The notes: a model not told the origin generated them from the sequence alone. Shown: positions 23,887 through 34,561, numbered from the stretch's first letter. The stretch is 64,000 nt of DNA from Lepidostoma basale (GCA_022606425.2 JAHDVF020000177.1:806001-870000); one strand, 5' to 3'. Made by a program: numbers and translations.

Positions 23887-24179
23887 ACGAACCTTTTCTA
23901 AGTACAGGTGTCATACCTCATATATCGCACTGTTATTAGTCTTTGAATGCCACGATTTTAATAAAAATGACTACGATATTCCATGTTCAAACACATCAAA
24001 TACATAACAATGTAATTTATTTTTAAAAAGTTCGAAAATTCTTTAATGCATTTTTGAGATTGTCTTTTTTTATATCGTTCACATTTGTTCTTGTTCATTT
24101 GTATCTGAAATCTAGTTTCATTTAAATAAAAGTATATTTTCTTTTCATAAAAAAGTCACCCCGAGACAAATTCTGAAAT

Positions 24180-24425
24180 AAGGAAGATCTGTGATGTTAA
24201 AGATGTGCGATGAAGAATTTTATGATCAAGTTACTGGAGAGATCGTGTGAACTGAGTGTATCACGTGTATTGTGATAATCAAAGCGGCAAATAAAGTACC
24301 TACTGGTATCAGACCTCCGGGAAGACCACTCAAAAGACGGCGAGATATCACAGGAACAGGCTCCGAGAAATAATAGGATACAGTCTAAAATAAAGCTGAA
24401 GACGAAGAAATAAGTGAGTTCAGCT
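24180..24425 (+). pseudogene. Decayed LINE C-terminal tail
   Basis: Reads RPPGRPLKRRRDI in the + frame, followed by a GAAGACGAAGAA tail. Heavily mutated. Confidence 0.45.
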
Positions 24426-24539
24426 ATAACCGTCCTCTTAAACTCTAACGCGAATAAGATTAAATGAAAAAAAAAACAAATAAAAAGAATAATAAAATTT
24501 TCATAAACTTTAACGATCTTTTTCTTATCTTAAACGCAT

Positions 24540-24954
24540 TTCAAGTAACATGGACATGTGTTATCGCGCATGCGCTATTTTCTCGCATGAAGCGGAAAAC
24601 ACCGAGTATTGTGTTGGGGCAATAACAATCCGAGATTAGTCCGTTTTATCAAGACGTAATATTTCTCTCGATCGACTTCACCTCGGCTAATGGCTGCTTA
24701 CTTAGTTTCCAGTCCCGCGGAATTCGCTGCGCCCGCTTAATCTGAAGTGCTTGCTGTTTGCGCTTTTATCGGCTTTAAATTGGTATATGTGAAATGTGCA
24801 CCTCCGTCTGTAAGGGAGAAAATGGAACTCGGCTTCAAAAGCATTACTCGGACACAAGTAGGTCAACATTGCCCTATAATTCGTCTTATAATGTCTAAAT
24901 TGCAATCAGCAACGTCTTTTGCTACACGCAGAATACCTATATTGTATTAGCCGA
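24540..24954. promoter_or_regulatory. Non-repetitive GC-richer block
   Basis: No copy elsewhere in the window. 67-codon ORFs occur on both strands without a domain. Possible regulatory DNA, by position only. Confidence 0.2.
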
Positions 24955-25140
24955 CACGGTACCATTGCATACATTTTGACGAAGAGGCTTTCTCGGCAGC
25001 CGGCTAGCATGCCTGGAACAAAATCTTCCTATACCCATCAAGTGTATTGAGACCCCATTCAAAGATAATATAGCACCTTTTCATTAATTCTGATCTAAAT
25101 GTGAATAGACATTGTCAGTTGCAGCTATCTTATTATATAG
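24955..25140 (+). pseudogene. Decayed CR1/L2-like C-terminal relic
   Basis: GAGGCTTTCTCGGCAGCCGG then TGGAACAAAAT parallels the AFSVAGPSAWNN segment of the copy at 23430-23886. Confidence 0.5.
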
Positions 25141-25144
25141 TCAT

Positions 25145-26000
25145 AGAGTAAGAGAAAATTTTCAACTAGGGTTTGAGTTATAGACAAAAACTATTATTTA
25201 AACGAGTATTTGCAATAACGTCACCTTAGAGTAAGAAGGTTTCAACTGACAAAAGTAAAAAGCTGAGAAAAATGAAGTCAAAGTTTTGTTGGTTTCGGGT
25301 GTGTATCTTGGAATAAAGGGGTTTTATTCCAATTTCCAGAGATTCTTTTACCGAGAAACGTGTAAATTTTGTCTGGCAACAGTTGGAATAATAAAGTTAT
25401 AAGTTTAAATTAATCCTTCTTCAGTAAATCGTGTGTTTTGAATGATCAGATGGAACTTGATACTTTTCGCAACATCAAAATGACGATACTATTACATGTT
25501 TTTTTTTTAATTGTACGTATATAACGTACGTTAGTAAGAACCCTTTTCTCAGAAAAAGGCAAATATGAAATTTTGTTAGTTGGAACCCAGGTGACGATAT
25601 ACGTATGTAATTACCGTATAAGTCAAAATGTTGTATACATTTATAAAAAAATACAGCATCGTAGATATGCCCATGAAACAAGTTTACACATGTCGCGATC
25701 AAAGGTATTTTTAATGGTCCGTTTTTTCAATTTGCTCAGTTAGTTTAGATTATACATCACCTAACATTTCTATGCCCTCCTGACGTCAGACAGAATTAAC
25801 GATCTTTGATACGGATCATTACCCCTAGAAGAGTTAAAGACTCGATTCTCCGTATTGTTTATAATCGCCGGGAGAAACCACACACTCGGAATGAGGAAGT
25901 TTCCAAAACTGACATACGGTTTAATTACCAAAATAGGATTCATTTAATGCGCACAATACACACCCCACCTGTAGATGGACACATAGTGTACATAGCTGGA
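25145..26000. other. Unassigned AT-rich DNA
   Basis: No supported gene or repeat. Confidence 0.4.
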
Positions 26001-26006
26001 TGAAAG

Positions 26007-26420
26007 CATGGTTAAAAAATACTGATTGCGTGCATATGTGCAACATGGAACATCTCCTATAAATCAAAAGATTTTTTTCCCTAATATTTGTTTTCCCTAA
26101 AGTTTTGACGTGTGTGTTTGTTTTAAGATATTTTATTAATATTTTATTCTTATCCTTTTTTTTCACACCACTTATATTAGAGTTGTATAATAATATAGAT
26201 TAAACGATGTCCACATGGTTAAAAAAAATATTGACTGCGTGCATATGTGCCACAAGGAACATCTCCTATAAATTAAATTACAATTTTTTTCTAAATATTT
26301 GTTTTCCCTAAAGTTTTGATGTGTGTTTGTTTTAAGATAATTTATTAATATTATATTCTTATCATTTTTTTTCGCACCACTTGTATTAAAATTGTATAAT
26401 AATATAGATCAAAAGATTTC
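26007..26420. repeat. Diverged tandem duplication, unit about 207 bp
   Basis: Unit 1 (26007-26213) and unit 2 (26214-26420) both begin CATGGTTAAAAAA. They share TGCGTGCATATGTGC, GGAACATCTCCTATAAAT, TTTGTTTTCCCTAAAGTTTT and TTGTATAATAATATAGAT in the same order. Confidence 0.85.
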
Positions 26421-26470
26421 CCCATGAAATAGGCTATAACTATTATATATAAATAAGATGTTCGACAAGT

Positions 26471-26623
26471 GCCTATTGGTGGCGATGAGGTTCGCAACCC
26501 ATCACACCGCGTCTCCCGCGGAGCGAAAAGAGAAGGATGGAGTGCCGCATCAGTAAAAGTGTGACAGTCCATTCTTTACGCCTACCCTTTCGGGGAGACG
26601 GCGTGATGGTTAGTTAGTTAGTT
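26471..26623 (+). mobile_element. A-short retroelement with exact 13-bp target duplication
   Basis: Begins GCCTATTGGTGGCGATGAGG and ends GACGGCGTGATGG + GTTA repeats. ATGTTCGACAAGT flanks it on both sides (26458-26470 and 26624-26636). Confidence 0.9.
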
Positions 26624-26639
26624 ATGTTCGACAAGTAAT

Positions 26640-27399
26640 ACACTATTCCATCAATGAAACACTTTTGAATGTAGAACCAGATAAATAAAATAAAAAATGT
26701 TGTTGTGATTTATTGATTCCAAATTTGATTTCTTTTGCTTGAAAGCTTTATTTTATTTTGTATTTCGACGCATTTAAGAAGATTTTTTGTGGCTGTGATC
26801 GATGTCCGTCATGGCGGCAAATAATGATTCTAAGTAAATCGGTGCCGGTTACCAGTAAGCGCCATGACGATCAATGCGTTAAAGAATAATAAAACACTTA
26901 TATAAAAATATAATATTTCAGGTTAAATGTCCCCAAATTGATATTTATCTATACATAATACTATAGGTGACTAAATGATAAATATTTTTATCTTCTAATC
27001 AATTCTAATGCAACGAGAAAAACTAATAATTCTTGAAAATGAATGTTACTTCATGAATCACCTTACTTATTTTCTGATTCATATAATCCAAAGGTTATTA
27101 CATAATTGTACGTTGCGTGTATGTGGGTACATAATATAAACGCATACAAATTGTATGAATACTTATGTTCTTATGTTATATTATATAGAGGGAAGGGAGG
27201 CGTTACGCTTTCTTGTAATGCATGGGAGCACACAATTAATACGAAAATAGGGCAAACTTTCCATTGTATAACCACTAAAATATCAGGTATCATTTACAAG
27301 TAGCCAATATTTTTCTTTAAAAATAGAATGAATTTGCAGCTAGGATATTAAGGTCTGGGATACTTTATTTTTTCAAGCAGATATCAATGTTACGCTTAG
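26640..27399. other. Unassigned AT-rich DNA
   Basis: No gene or repeat recognised. Confidence 0.4.
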
Positions 27400-27428
27400 A
27401 TATTTTTTAAACGCAAATATATTAACTT

Positions 27429-28127
27429 TTTATGATTTTTGAAAAAGAAGAAATCATGACCGTCTGCAACATTAGCGTGAATGGTGAAAATTTGGAGCAA
27501 GTAGATGAGTTCGTGTATTTAGGTAGTATGTTTACAAGAGATGGGCGAGTGGAGAGGGATATTGAAAGAAGGGTTGGGGCAGGCAACAAAGTGAATGGTG
27601 CACTTAAAGTTGTCATCGCAAACAAAAACCTATCCCAAAAAGCTAGAATGGCAGTGCACAATGGTGTTCTTCTACCGACCCTTATGTATGGAAGCGAAGC
27701 ATGGAAATGGCAAAAGAAGGATGAAAGTAGAATAAATGCAGTAGAAATGAGATCTCTTAGACGAATGTGTGGATACTCTGTGTATGATAGAGTGTCGAAT
27801 GAAAATATAAGAAGTGAATGCGGTGCGAATGATGGTGTTATGAACAAAATAATGAAAGGATCGTTAAGATGGTTTGGACATATGGAAAGAATGAATGAAG
27901 AAAGAATGGTAAAAAATATATATGTTAACGATGTAAATGGAACCAGAAATAGAGGAAAACCGAGGAAAAAGTGGCACGATCAAATAAATCAAATATTGAA
28001 TGTCGGCCATGCATGACACGATATATGAATGTTGAGGAACCGAGAGAAATATGTCAGGAAAGAAAAGTGTGGCAGTCCATTCCTTCTGTTTACCAGTTCG
28101 GCGAGACGGCGTGATGGTTAGTTAGTT
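27429..28127 (+). mobile_element. RTE-A, longest copy, open RT C-terminal frame
   Basis: An uninterrupted frame from about 27432 to 28016 encodes the region after the RT catalytic core: VDEFVYLGSMFTRDGRVERD, NGALKVVIANKNLSQKARM, VLLPTLMYGSEAWKWQ, MRSLRRMCGYSVYDR, SLRWFGHMERM and KWHDQINQILNVGH. This is typical of RTE-like non-LTR elements. The 5' part (endonuclease and RT core) is missing, so it cannot move by itself. A 29-bp direct repeat with one mismatch (27400-27428 and 28128-28156) brackets the insertion, which suggests a fairly recent arrival. Confidence 0.92.
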
Positions 28128-28439
28128 ATATTTTTTACACGCAAATATATTAACTTATTGTGGTAGTATTTGCAAATAATACTTGACCACAAATTGTTGA
28201 AACAAGTAAAAATCAAAATTGTTTTGATTGAATTATAAATTAGAAGTTAAGTAACTATATACACTCAATCTTGAAATAATTTAGTTTGATAAAAAAACGA
28301 ATGATTTATGAGTATTACCACTTTATTTGTGTTATTATGCAAAAAGCATAATAGCCACATTATTTCTACTCCCCAAGGAAATTAAATGATTACAATTGTA
28401 CCATTTGTAGTATTGTACCATACCTGCTGTTTAGATATT

Positions 28440-28554
28440 GTTTATTTATTAAATGTTTAAAATGTTGACGAAACAGCTATCGCGACAAACAGATATAAAT
28501 AAATTGTGATATGTAATAACAGTGTTTCTAATTTAAACATTTAATAATGTTGAA
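28440..28554. repeat. Repeat family G, left part of a split copy
   Basis: Matches 1570-1640 (inverted/direct CGCGATAGCTGTTTCG element and TTTAATAATGTTGAAG). It continues after the RTE-A insertion at 29019. Confidence 0.55.
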
Positions 28555-29018
28555 GTGATGCATGGAAGTGAAGCTTGGACCTTGCAAAAGAAGGATGAAA
28601 GCAGAATAAACGCCGTAGAAATGAGATCACTAAGAAGAATGTGTGGGAAAACGTTGTATGATAGAATACCGAACGATGAAATAAGAAAGAAATGTAAGGC
28701 AGATGACTGCATCATGAATAAAATTAAAAAAGGATCTCTGAGATGGTTTGGACATATGGAACAAATGGATGAGAGTAGAATGGTTAAAAAGTTGTACACA
28801 AGCAACGTGAGTGGGAAAAGAAGCCAAGAACATGGCATGACCAAATTAATCCATTACTTAAAGGCGGCCACATTCGAAGTCGGAATAATCGACGTGCGTG
28901 CATGGTACGATGTATGAATGTAGAAGAATCCCGAGAGGTATGCCAGGACAGGCGATCCATCCTCTCTGCCTACCCCTCCGGGGAAATGGCGTGATGGTTA
29001 GTTAGTTAGTTAGTTAGT
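28555..29018 (+). mobile_element. RTE-A 3' fragment inserted in repeat G
   Basis: Encodes MRSLRRMCGKTLYDRI and GSLRWFGHMEQMDESRMV, a sub-family distinct from the 27429 copy. It ends AAATGGCGTGATGG + GTTA repeats. The 11-bp duplication ATAATGTTGAA lies at 28544-28554 and 29019-29029. Confidence 0.92.
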
Positions 29019-29229
29019 ATAATGTTGAAATATTATAATGTTTCGGCCAAAATAATGGATTATCAATTATACTATATTTTTGCTTTTTATCACGAATTGT
29101 ATGAGATATTTGCCGACAATAAGATTGTCCATCATCGCGTGAGATCTTACAATTGTTAATAAAAAGGTATTGAGGGGATGCATTTAGAATGTAGGTTAAA
29201 TAATGTTTTGGTAGGATGAATCTGGGCAA

Positions 29230-29420
29230 TGGGGCTCACCAGTATTGAGATGTTTGTGTGGATTTTTCGCCCAAGTGCGCTTCACAGGGCTGGGGTGGAT
29301 GTGTCGAACAAGGCGCGGGTTGTTCGCTCTTCCGGAAACGTCGGCGCCCACACGCAACTAGCACGCCACACGCATGCGCAGGGCTGAAAATAAATTTAAC
29401 ATACTATTTAAAGAAGCTCT
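29230..29420. other. GC-rich non-repetitive patch
   Basis: Stands out in AT-rich DNA. No domain or repeat match. Confidence 0.25.
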
Positions 29421-29429
29421 CCAAACTCA

Positions 29430-30130
29430 TGGCGAAAGCAGATTGAAAATATTTTTTTTTCTGTTCATATACACGTGGAAGAGATAATTTTTAGAGGAAG
29501 TTTGTTTATACATATTATCAAACAATTAAAAACAATTAAAAGTGATTTTCGCACAGACGGTCTATTGTGTTATACATTTAAATTATTTGGAGATAAATAA
29601 TAAAAAAAGTAGAATAGAGATATTTAAAATAGCAAAATTTAATAATACTATCGCAGTATTATTAAATTTCGCGATATGAATGCCTAGTTGAAGTTTGTAA
29701 ATATATTTAAGTAGGTTAATTTTTATGAAAATTATTTTAATTGTTAGATTGTATTTTTCAAGAGGTAATGAAAAATTGTTACGCAATTTTAAAACTAATT
29801 AACAGTAATTTAAAAAAAAATGTAGATTATTACAAAAAAAAATTCATAACACATAAAATTATATATTGTATAGGTAAATAATTTTGAATTATATTTTAAA
29901 TTGCTTTTTTATTTCATCGACGTTATAAAAATATTACAAATGAAAACGAATTAAATATTATATTATAGTTGGTAATAAATAATATTAAATTCCTATAAGC
30001 GGAAGGTTTTCATAAAAGAAACTATAAAACTTAAATGGAACTTGAAATATTTATATGTTCAATAACATTTAATATTTCTATGGCGCTTTATCGTCCGAAT
30101 AAATGTTTAATGTTCATTTTTACGATCGGC
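29430..30130. other. Very AT-rich, nothing recognised
   Basis: No gene, repeat or RNA signal seen. Confidence 0.45.
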
Positions 30131-30620
30131 CGCTTTATTTCATGGAAACGTAAGATTTTTGTCAAAGGGTGTGAGCGGGGAGCGGGGAGAGGCGCCCGCC
30201 CCCATCCCTTGCCAGCGAATGATGACGGCGTTTAGAAACGTAAACGTCTCTGTATTTATTGAATGATTCGGAAAAGCTCAGGTTGCAATAATGGCTTTAT
30301 ACAAAATCTCGTTATTATTGAGTGGCAAAGAATGACCCATTATCGTCCCTTTGTGGCGTAGTCCATTATGCACCCTGGACGGTGATCCCGGCATAGGTTT
30401 CCGCTTACTTTACCAAACTCAAAGAGAGACTTTATAGCTTTATTATTGGCTGTCGGTACCTTGGGTGTGCTACTGATACCAGTGAGCTATCAACAATAAC
30501 ACTCTTTATATCCGCGTATTATTTCTTTTTTCTAAAGGCTCATCGCATTCTAATTTGGAATTCATTTCTTATTCTACGCTCGCTTGCGCTTGCACTGATC
30601 GTTAAGTTTCCGAACATAAT
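30130..30620. promoter_or_regulatory. Non-repetitive GC-richer block about 0.7-1.1 kb upstream of the paired-domain exon
   Basis: No repeat match, mixed composition, with a strongly GC-rich core near 30170-30215. Position just upstream of a developmental gene's first visible exon makes an intronic enhancer plausible but unproven. Confidence 0.3.
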
Positions 30621-30944
30621 GCGACCGTTGTAGTGCTTCTACATGATTCCCTATGTATAGCTATTAACTTTATTCAGAATATTCAAAAGATCTAAGAATC
30701 TCTTTGAGAGTGGCTGATCTGGCTTACCTTTTTAGTGCGTATCAAATTAATATCAATTGCTATACAACTTTACAGCAAATTAAAATAATTCTTAAAATAT
30801 CTCACAAATTTGAATACTTGATTTATCAAAGTATTTTATATTTGCTGTTTTGCCAAAATTCACTGCGTTAACGTGAACAGTTTGAAAATTGCATAAAAAT
30901 TTAATGTAAGGTCTGTGAAAGGAGTCACAATTACATACTCTTCT

Positions 30945-31085
30945 TCTTCTTATTCCTTGTTGTAGACCTATGTGGTCTGTTCTCCAGAGTGTTGCTCCTC
31001 CTCTGAGGTAGATTCCCAGCTGTCTTTCCATCTTTTAGGAAGTCTTCCACGAGTACGAATCCCAAGAGGCTGATTATGCAGTACA
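30945..31085 (-). pseudogene. LINE C-terminal tail fragment (GRPPKRWKDSW type)
   Basis: CTTCTTCTTCTTATTCC tail, then CCCAGCTGTCTTTCCATC and GGAAGTCTTCCACGAG, the inverse of the (G)RLPKRWKDSW segment. It lies about 190 bp before the paired-domain exon. Confidence 0.7.
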
Positions 31086-31277
31086 GTTACATAATACGTT
31101 CCCCAATTAAATCAACAGAGTATAAGAATTATGGGGTATCAGAAAGGGTCACGATCGATTGTAGAGATGATCGGATTGAAGTAGTACAATTCTTAATAAT
31201 GATAAAATGTTGAGGTAATTGACTAAAATTGTTTTAATACGAGCAAAACTATAATGTTTATTTTTTACTTTTAACAG

Positions 31278-31450
31278 GTCAAGGAAGAGTAAACCAATTA
31301 GGAGGAGTATTTATTAATGGCCGCCCTCTGCCCAACCACATCAGGCTAAAGATAGTCGAGATGGCAGCGGCTGGAGTAAGACCCTGCGTCATCTCTCGCC
31401 AGCTCCGCGTCTCTCACGGCTGTGTCTCCAAGATCCTCAACCGCTACCAG
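31278..31450 (+). CDS. gsb: gooseberry exon: N-terminal half of the paired domain (partial gene, 5' exon missing)
   Basis: The exon encodes 57 residues after a split Gly codon and opens the paired (PRD) DNA-binding domain with [18 protein letters not shown]. It runs to KILNRYQ, covering the beta-hairpin and the first helix-turn-helix ([17 protein letters not shown]). The acceptor is AG at 31276-31277 and the donor GTCAGT starts at 31451. The exon starts in phase 1, so the previous exon must end with one G of a Gly codon; in Pax3/7 genes that exon carries a short N-terminus ending near YPFQG. I searched the + strand of 1-31277 for such an end and did not find it. PRD/gsb/gsb-n paralogues share this half of the domain almost exactly, so the choice of gooseberry comes from later exons. 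Pax transcription factor identity is very secure. Confidence 0.95.
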
Positions 31451-31569
31451 GTCAGTACATCTAAAATGATTTGTGATGCTTATCGGCAGATAAATTTTGT
31501 AAATATTACCATTTGTATTTTTTTTGTTTTTGTTGCATAAATTTATTGAAATTATTTTGTTATTCACAG
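31451..31569 (+). other. gsb intron inside the paired domain, 119 bp
   Basis: GTCAGT...TTCACAG, phase 0, between NRYQ and ETGS. This is the only compact intron of the gene in this window and contains no repeat. Confidence 0.93.
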
Positions 31570-31828
31570 GAAACTGGATCGATAAGACCCGGCGTTATTG
31601 GCGGCTCTAAACCACGTGTTGCTACACCCGAAGTAGAAAACAGAATAGAAGACTTGAAGAGACAGAACCCGGGGATTTTTTCGTGGGAAATCAGAGACCG
31701 TCTCATAAAAGACGGCGTCTGTGACAAGCATACAGCACCTTCCGTCAGCTCCATATCCCGCCTCATTCGAGGAGGGCGGCGGGATGAGTCGGATCCCAGA
31801 AGAAATCATAGCATCGACGGTATTCTCG
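31570..31828 (+). CDS. gsb: gooseberry exon: C-terminal paired domain and octapeptide
   Basis: This exon continues in frame with [17 protein letters not shown], the PRD linker, and gives 86 codons plus one base. It covers the second paired helix-turn-helix (RED) subdomain ([17 protein letters not shown], then [11 protein letters not shown]) and ends in the Pax octapeptide HSIDGILG, a Groucho-binding repression motif. The octapeptide argues against paired (prd), which lacks it. The stretch [17 protein letters not shown] and the [13 protein letters not shown] region fit gooseberry better than gooseberry-neuro. The acceptor is TTCACAG before 31570 and the donor GTAAGT starts at 31829. The linker [10 protein letters not shown] between domain and octapeptide looks lineage-specific. 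Confidence 0.95.
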
Positions 31829-32049
31829 GTAAGTCTATAAACCTTTTTTTGACGTCACGGACATAGCTATTTGAAAATCTTGCTTTAAATTGCAAAACAC
31901 ATTAGATCCGGCAAGATCCATTCACTATAATTATGCAACTTTATAAAGCGCATCGTGTCATTTTATGCATTTTTTAATCGGCTGTAAATTCATCTACGAA
32001 CATTGCATAAGAAATTGTTACTCACTTTCGTCTAGTAAATTACAATTAT

Positions 32050-32345
32050 TCAAGCAAGACGTCGTCATTTCGGTCACAAATCTATCGAATGTTAATTGAT
32101 GTTGGCCAGTTGTAACAGCGGAAGTGAAGTGACCAGGGGGTATCAGAGCGGAACATTAATTTTAATTAACTTTTAGTACGAATGTTCCCGCGGATTCCTA
32201 TGCGGCATCTCTCCACTCCGCCAGCGGCCGATATTATTTTCTCTACTTTCACGTTATGCGATATTTGTCAATTGCTTTTTGCCTCAATGTAATTACATCA
32301 GCCAGAGGAGCGCATCTTGGTCCGTTCCTATTATCGAACAAGCTC
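32050..32345. promoter_or_regulatory. Non-repetitive intronic block
   Basis: GC-richer, no copy elsewhere, 0.3 kb after the octapeptide exon. Contains ATTAATTTTAATTAAC, a cluster of homeodomain-type TAAT sites. Function unproven. Confidence 0.25.
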
Positions 32346-32382
32346 GTAAACAATAGGTACCTCAACTATTTTTTAAACGTCT

Positions 32383-32611
32383 CTGAGTTTTGGATGAACA
32401 AGGCACCTTTATAAATGGCAAAGAATGTATGAATAAAATTGTAGCTCTTCGCACAGAAAAGTTTATGGACAAAAACCGCAAACTATTCTGTGCGTTTTTT
32501 GATTTGCAAAAAGGATATGATCGCGTAATTAGAGTTAACTTGTTGAAAATATTGTCTGAATATGGAATATACACAATACTTCGTTATCGTGTAAAATGTT
32601 AAAACGTTATT
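32383..32611 (+). pseudogene. Reverse transcriptase palm fragment
   Basis: Reads DEQGTFINGKECMNKIVALR, then LFCAFFDLQKGYDRV and LLKILSEYGI. FDLQKGYDR is RT motif A (usual form F-DL-KAYDR, here Gly for Ala). It is joined directly to an RTE-A 3' end, with the rest of the RT deleted. Confidence 0.8.
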
Positions 32612-32788
32612 GAATAAAACGTGGCACGATCAAATCAATCAAATATGAAATGTCGGCCAAGTGAGGAGTCAGCGAAATCGACGTGCGTACATGACACTAT
32701 GTAGGATGCAGAGAGAAGTATGTCATGAGATAACAGTGTGGCGTTCCATTATTTCTGTTCTAGGGGAGAGGGCGTGGTTAGTTAGTTT
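32612..32788 (+). mobile_element. RTE-A 3' fragment
   Basis: AACGTGGCACGATCAAATCA to GGCGTGGTTAGTTAGTT. The 3' block is diverged. Confidence 0.8.
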
Positions 32789-32794
32789 AACGTC

Positions 32795-33017
32795 TTCATT
32801 AAGGGTGTTATAGTTCAGATCTAATCTGAAATCTTTTTCATATTTTATAGCCAAATTAAAATCCAATTTGTATATATGTTTTATGATATTATTTTCTAAT
32901 CTATCGCGAATATCAAATGAGGCGTTCGCATTTAAAATTAAAATACATCTTAATGCTCCCTTGTAGTGATTACATGACAAACGGCGCTTTAAAATTTAGC
33001 ATTTTATTATTATTATT
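32795..33017 (+). repeat. CR1/L2-like LINE 3' end
   Basis: TCTAATCTATCGCGAATATC, AATACATCTTAATGCTCCC, GTGATTACATGAC and an ATT-repeat tail. Confidence 0.75.
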
Positions 33018-33404
33018 GTGGATACTCTGTGTATGATAGAGTGTCGAATGAAAATATAAGAAGTGAATGCGGTGCGAATGATGGTGTTATGAACAAAGTA
33101 ATGATAAGATCATTAAGAATGGTTTGGACATATGGAAAGAATAAAAGAAGAAAGAATGGTAAAAAAATTATATGTTACCGATGTAAATGGAACCAGAAAA
33201 AAGGAAGACCGAGGAAAACGTGGTACGATCAAATAAATCAAATATTGAATGTCGGCCACGTGAGGAGTCAGAGAAATCGACGCGCGTGATGACACGATGT
33301 ATGAATGTTGAGAAAGCGGGAGAAATATGTCAGGAAAGAAAAGTGTGGCAGTCCATTCATTCGGCCTACCCCTTCGGGGAGACGGCGTGATGGAGTTAGT
33401 TAGT
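33018..33404 (+). mobile_element. RTE-A 3' fragment
   Basis: Joins directly to the ATT tail of the CR1-like piece. Reads MYDRVSNENIRSECGAND then, after a frameshift, GRPRKTWYDQINQILNVGHV. Tail GACGGCGTGATGGAGTTAG. Confidence 0.85.
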
Positions 33405-33539
33405 GATAATACTCCATTCTTTTTAGTTCCCACAGTGTTTTTTATATAATTTTAATTTGAGTTTTTCTAATTTCCCTACATCACTTTTTATCGTTGTTTA
33501 TAAGTTCGATTCACACATTTAAAGTGTATAAATATTTGG

Positions 33540-33900
33540 TGTAGTGAAGGAATTTGGAGTTCCCGACCGTTTTATCCCGCAGATCGGAACTCGAACCGCG
33601 GGACTCCGCGCCTTCCGGAACCGCTCGCGTCTCGCGTCTCAATATATCATGGCCGGCCGCCGATCAAAGGGCGCGCACGGCTTTGCATGAAATTGATGGG
33701 TATAAAAATGAAATTAGTCCAGAAAGGTGTTATTATCCCGCCGCGCGCCCGCGGCCAGTGGGCTAGCTGGGCCGGGGAGCAGCGGCGGCGGGCAGCGGGC
33801 ACCCCGCATTGCGGACTACACGTATGCGCATGCGTGGCGACAGTGGCGTCGCGGACGCTCGGACAGTCGTGCTTGGCAAATTGTTCGGAACCACGTTCCA
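33540..33900. promoter_or_regulatory. GC-rich non-repetitive intronic block
   Basis: CG-rich island 33730-33860 in AT-rich surroundings. ORFs occur in several frames of both strands and none carries a domain. Confidence 0.25.
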
Positions 33901-33904
33901 TTAG

Positions 33905-34060
33905 ATATCTATTACGAATAAGACCATTAAGAAAAATTAAAATTGTTTTAACGGATCAATCACACAGATTTACAGCTACTTCTTCGCTGATATCGATAGC
34001 AGATTTCAGATTTAAGCTAAAAACCAATCATTTTAATATTTTATACCAAAATTAATATAT
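33905..34060 (+). pseudogene. Decayed CR1/L2-like C-terminal relic
   Basis: ADFRFKLKTNHFNIL resembles the DFRSKLKTHLF motif of the better copy at 23430-23886. Confidence 0.5.
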
Positions 34061-34107
34061 TGTCTGTTTCACTTTGCTAAAGGTTTATCAACATGTGAAA
34101 CATACCT

Positions 34108-34470
34108 TCTTCTTCTTCTTCGATGGCCCTACAGCCCATATCGAGCCTTAGCCTCCAGTATTCTTCGCCTTCAACTCCTCCTGTCCTCCGCTTCGACCCT
34201 CCAATCTGACACTCTTAACAATCTTGCTCCATCTCTCCCAACTTCATCCTCCCATCGCAGCCTTGGTCGTCCAATTAGTCTTCTACCACCTGGGTGCCAC
34301 TCCAGCAATCTTTTTGGGGTTCGCGAAGACGGCATCCTCTGCACGTGACCGGCCCATCTCAGTCTATTCAATCTGACCTGTGTGGAGAGACAGGTCAGAT
34401 TGAATTGACAGCTCGTCATTATGCCATACTCTCCAGCCTTCACCGTCATTCACAGGTCGAAACATACCAT
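34108..34470 (-). pseudogene. LINE C-terminal coding relic
   Basis: The minus strand reads VRLNRLRWAGHVQRMPSSR, then GRPRLRWEDEVGRDGARLL. The (GAA)n tail is at 34108-34122. An inverted CTCTCCACACAGGTC / GACCTGTGTGGAGAG hairpin lies near 34375-34400. Confidence 0.8.
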
Positions 34471-34561
34471 TCACATAAAATTAAATGAAATACTTCAAGA
34501 AAAAAAAAACGTTTTCATTCGTATTTATTATTTAATGCTAATAATATTTTGATAAATGTAT

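Noticed and set aside
27432..28016. 195-codon open frame as a host gene
   Set aside because: It is the RT C-terminal region of a LINE, bracketed by a target duplication and present in many truncated copies.
31278..31828. Assignment to paired (prd), gooseberry-neuro or eyegone
   Set aside because: The octapeptide is present (absent in prd), the second paired subdomain and RKQLNSQQ resemble gsb and not gsb-n, and the paired domain is complete, unlike eyegone.
34171..34449. Minus-strand 92-codon ORF as a gene
   Set aside because: The WAGHV and GRPRLRWEDEV motifs are a LINE C-terminus followed by a GAA tail.
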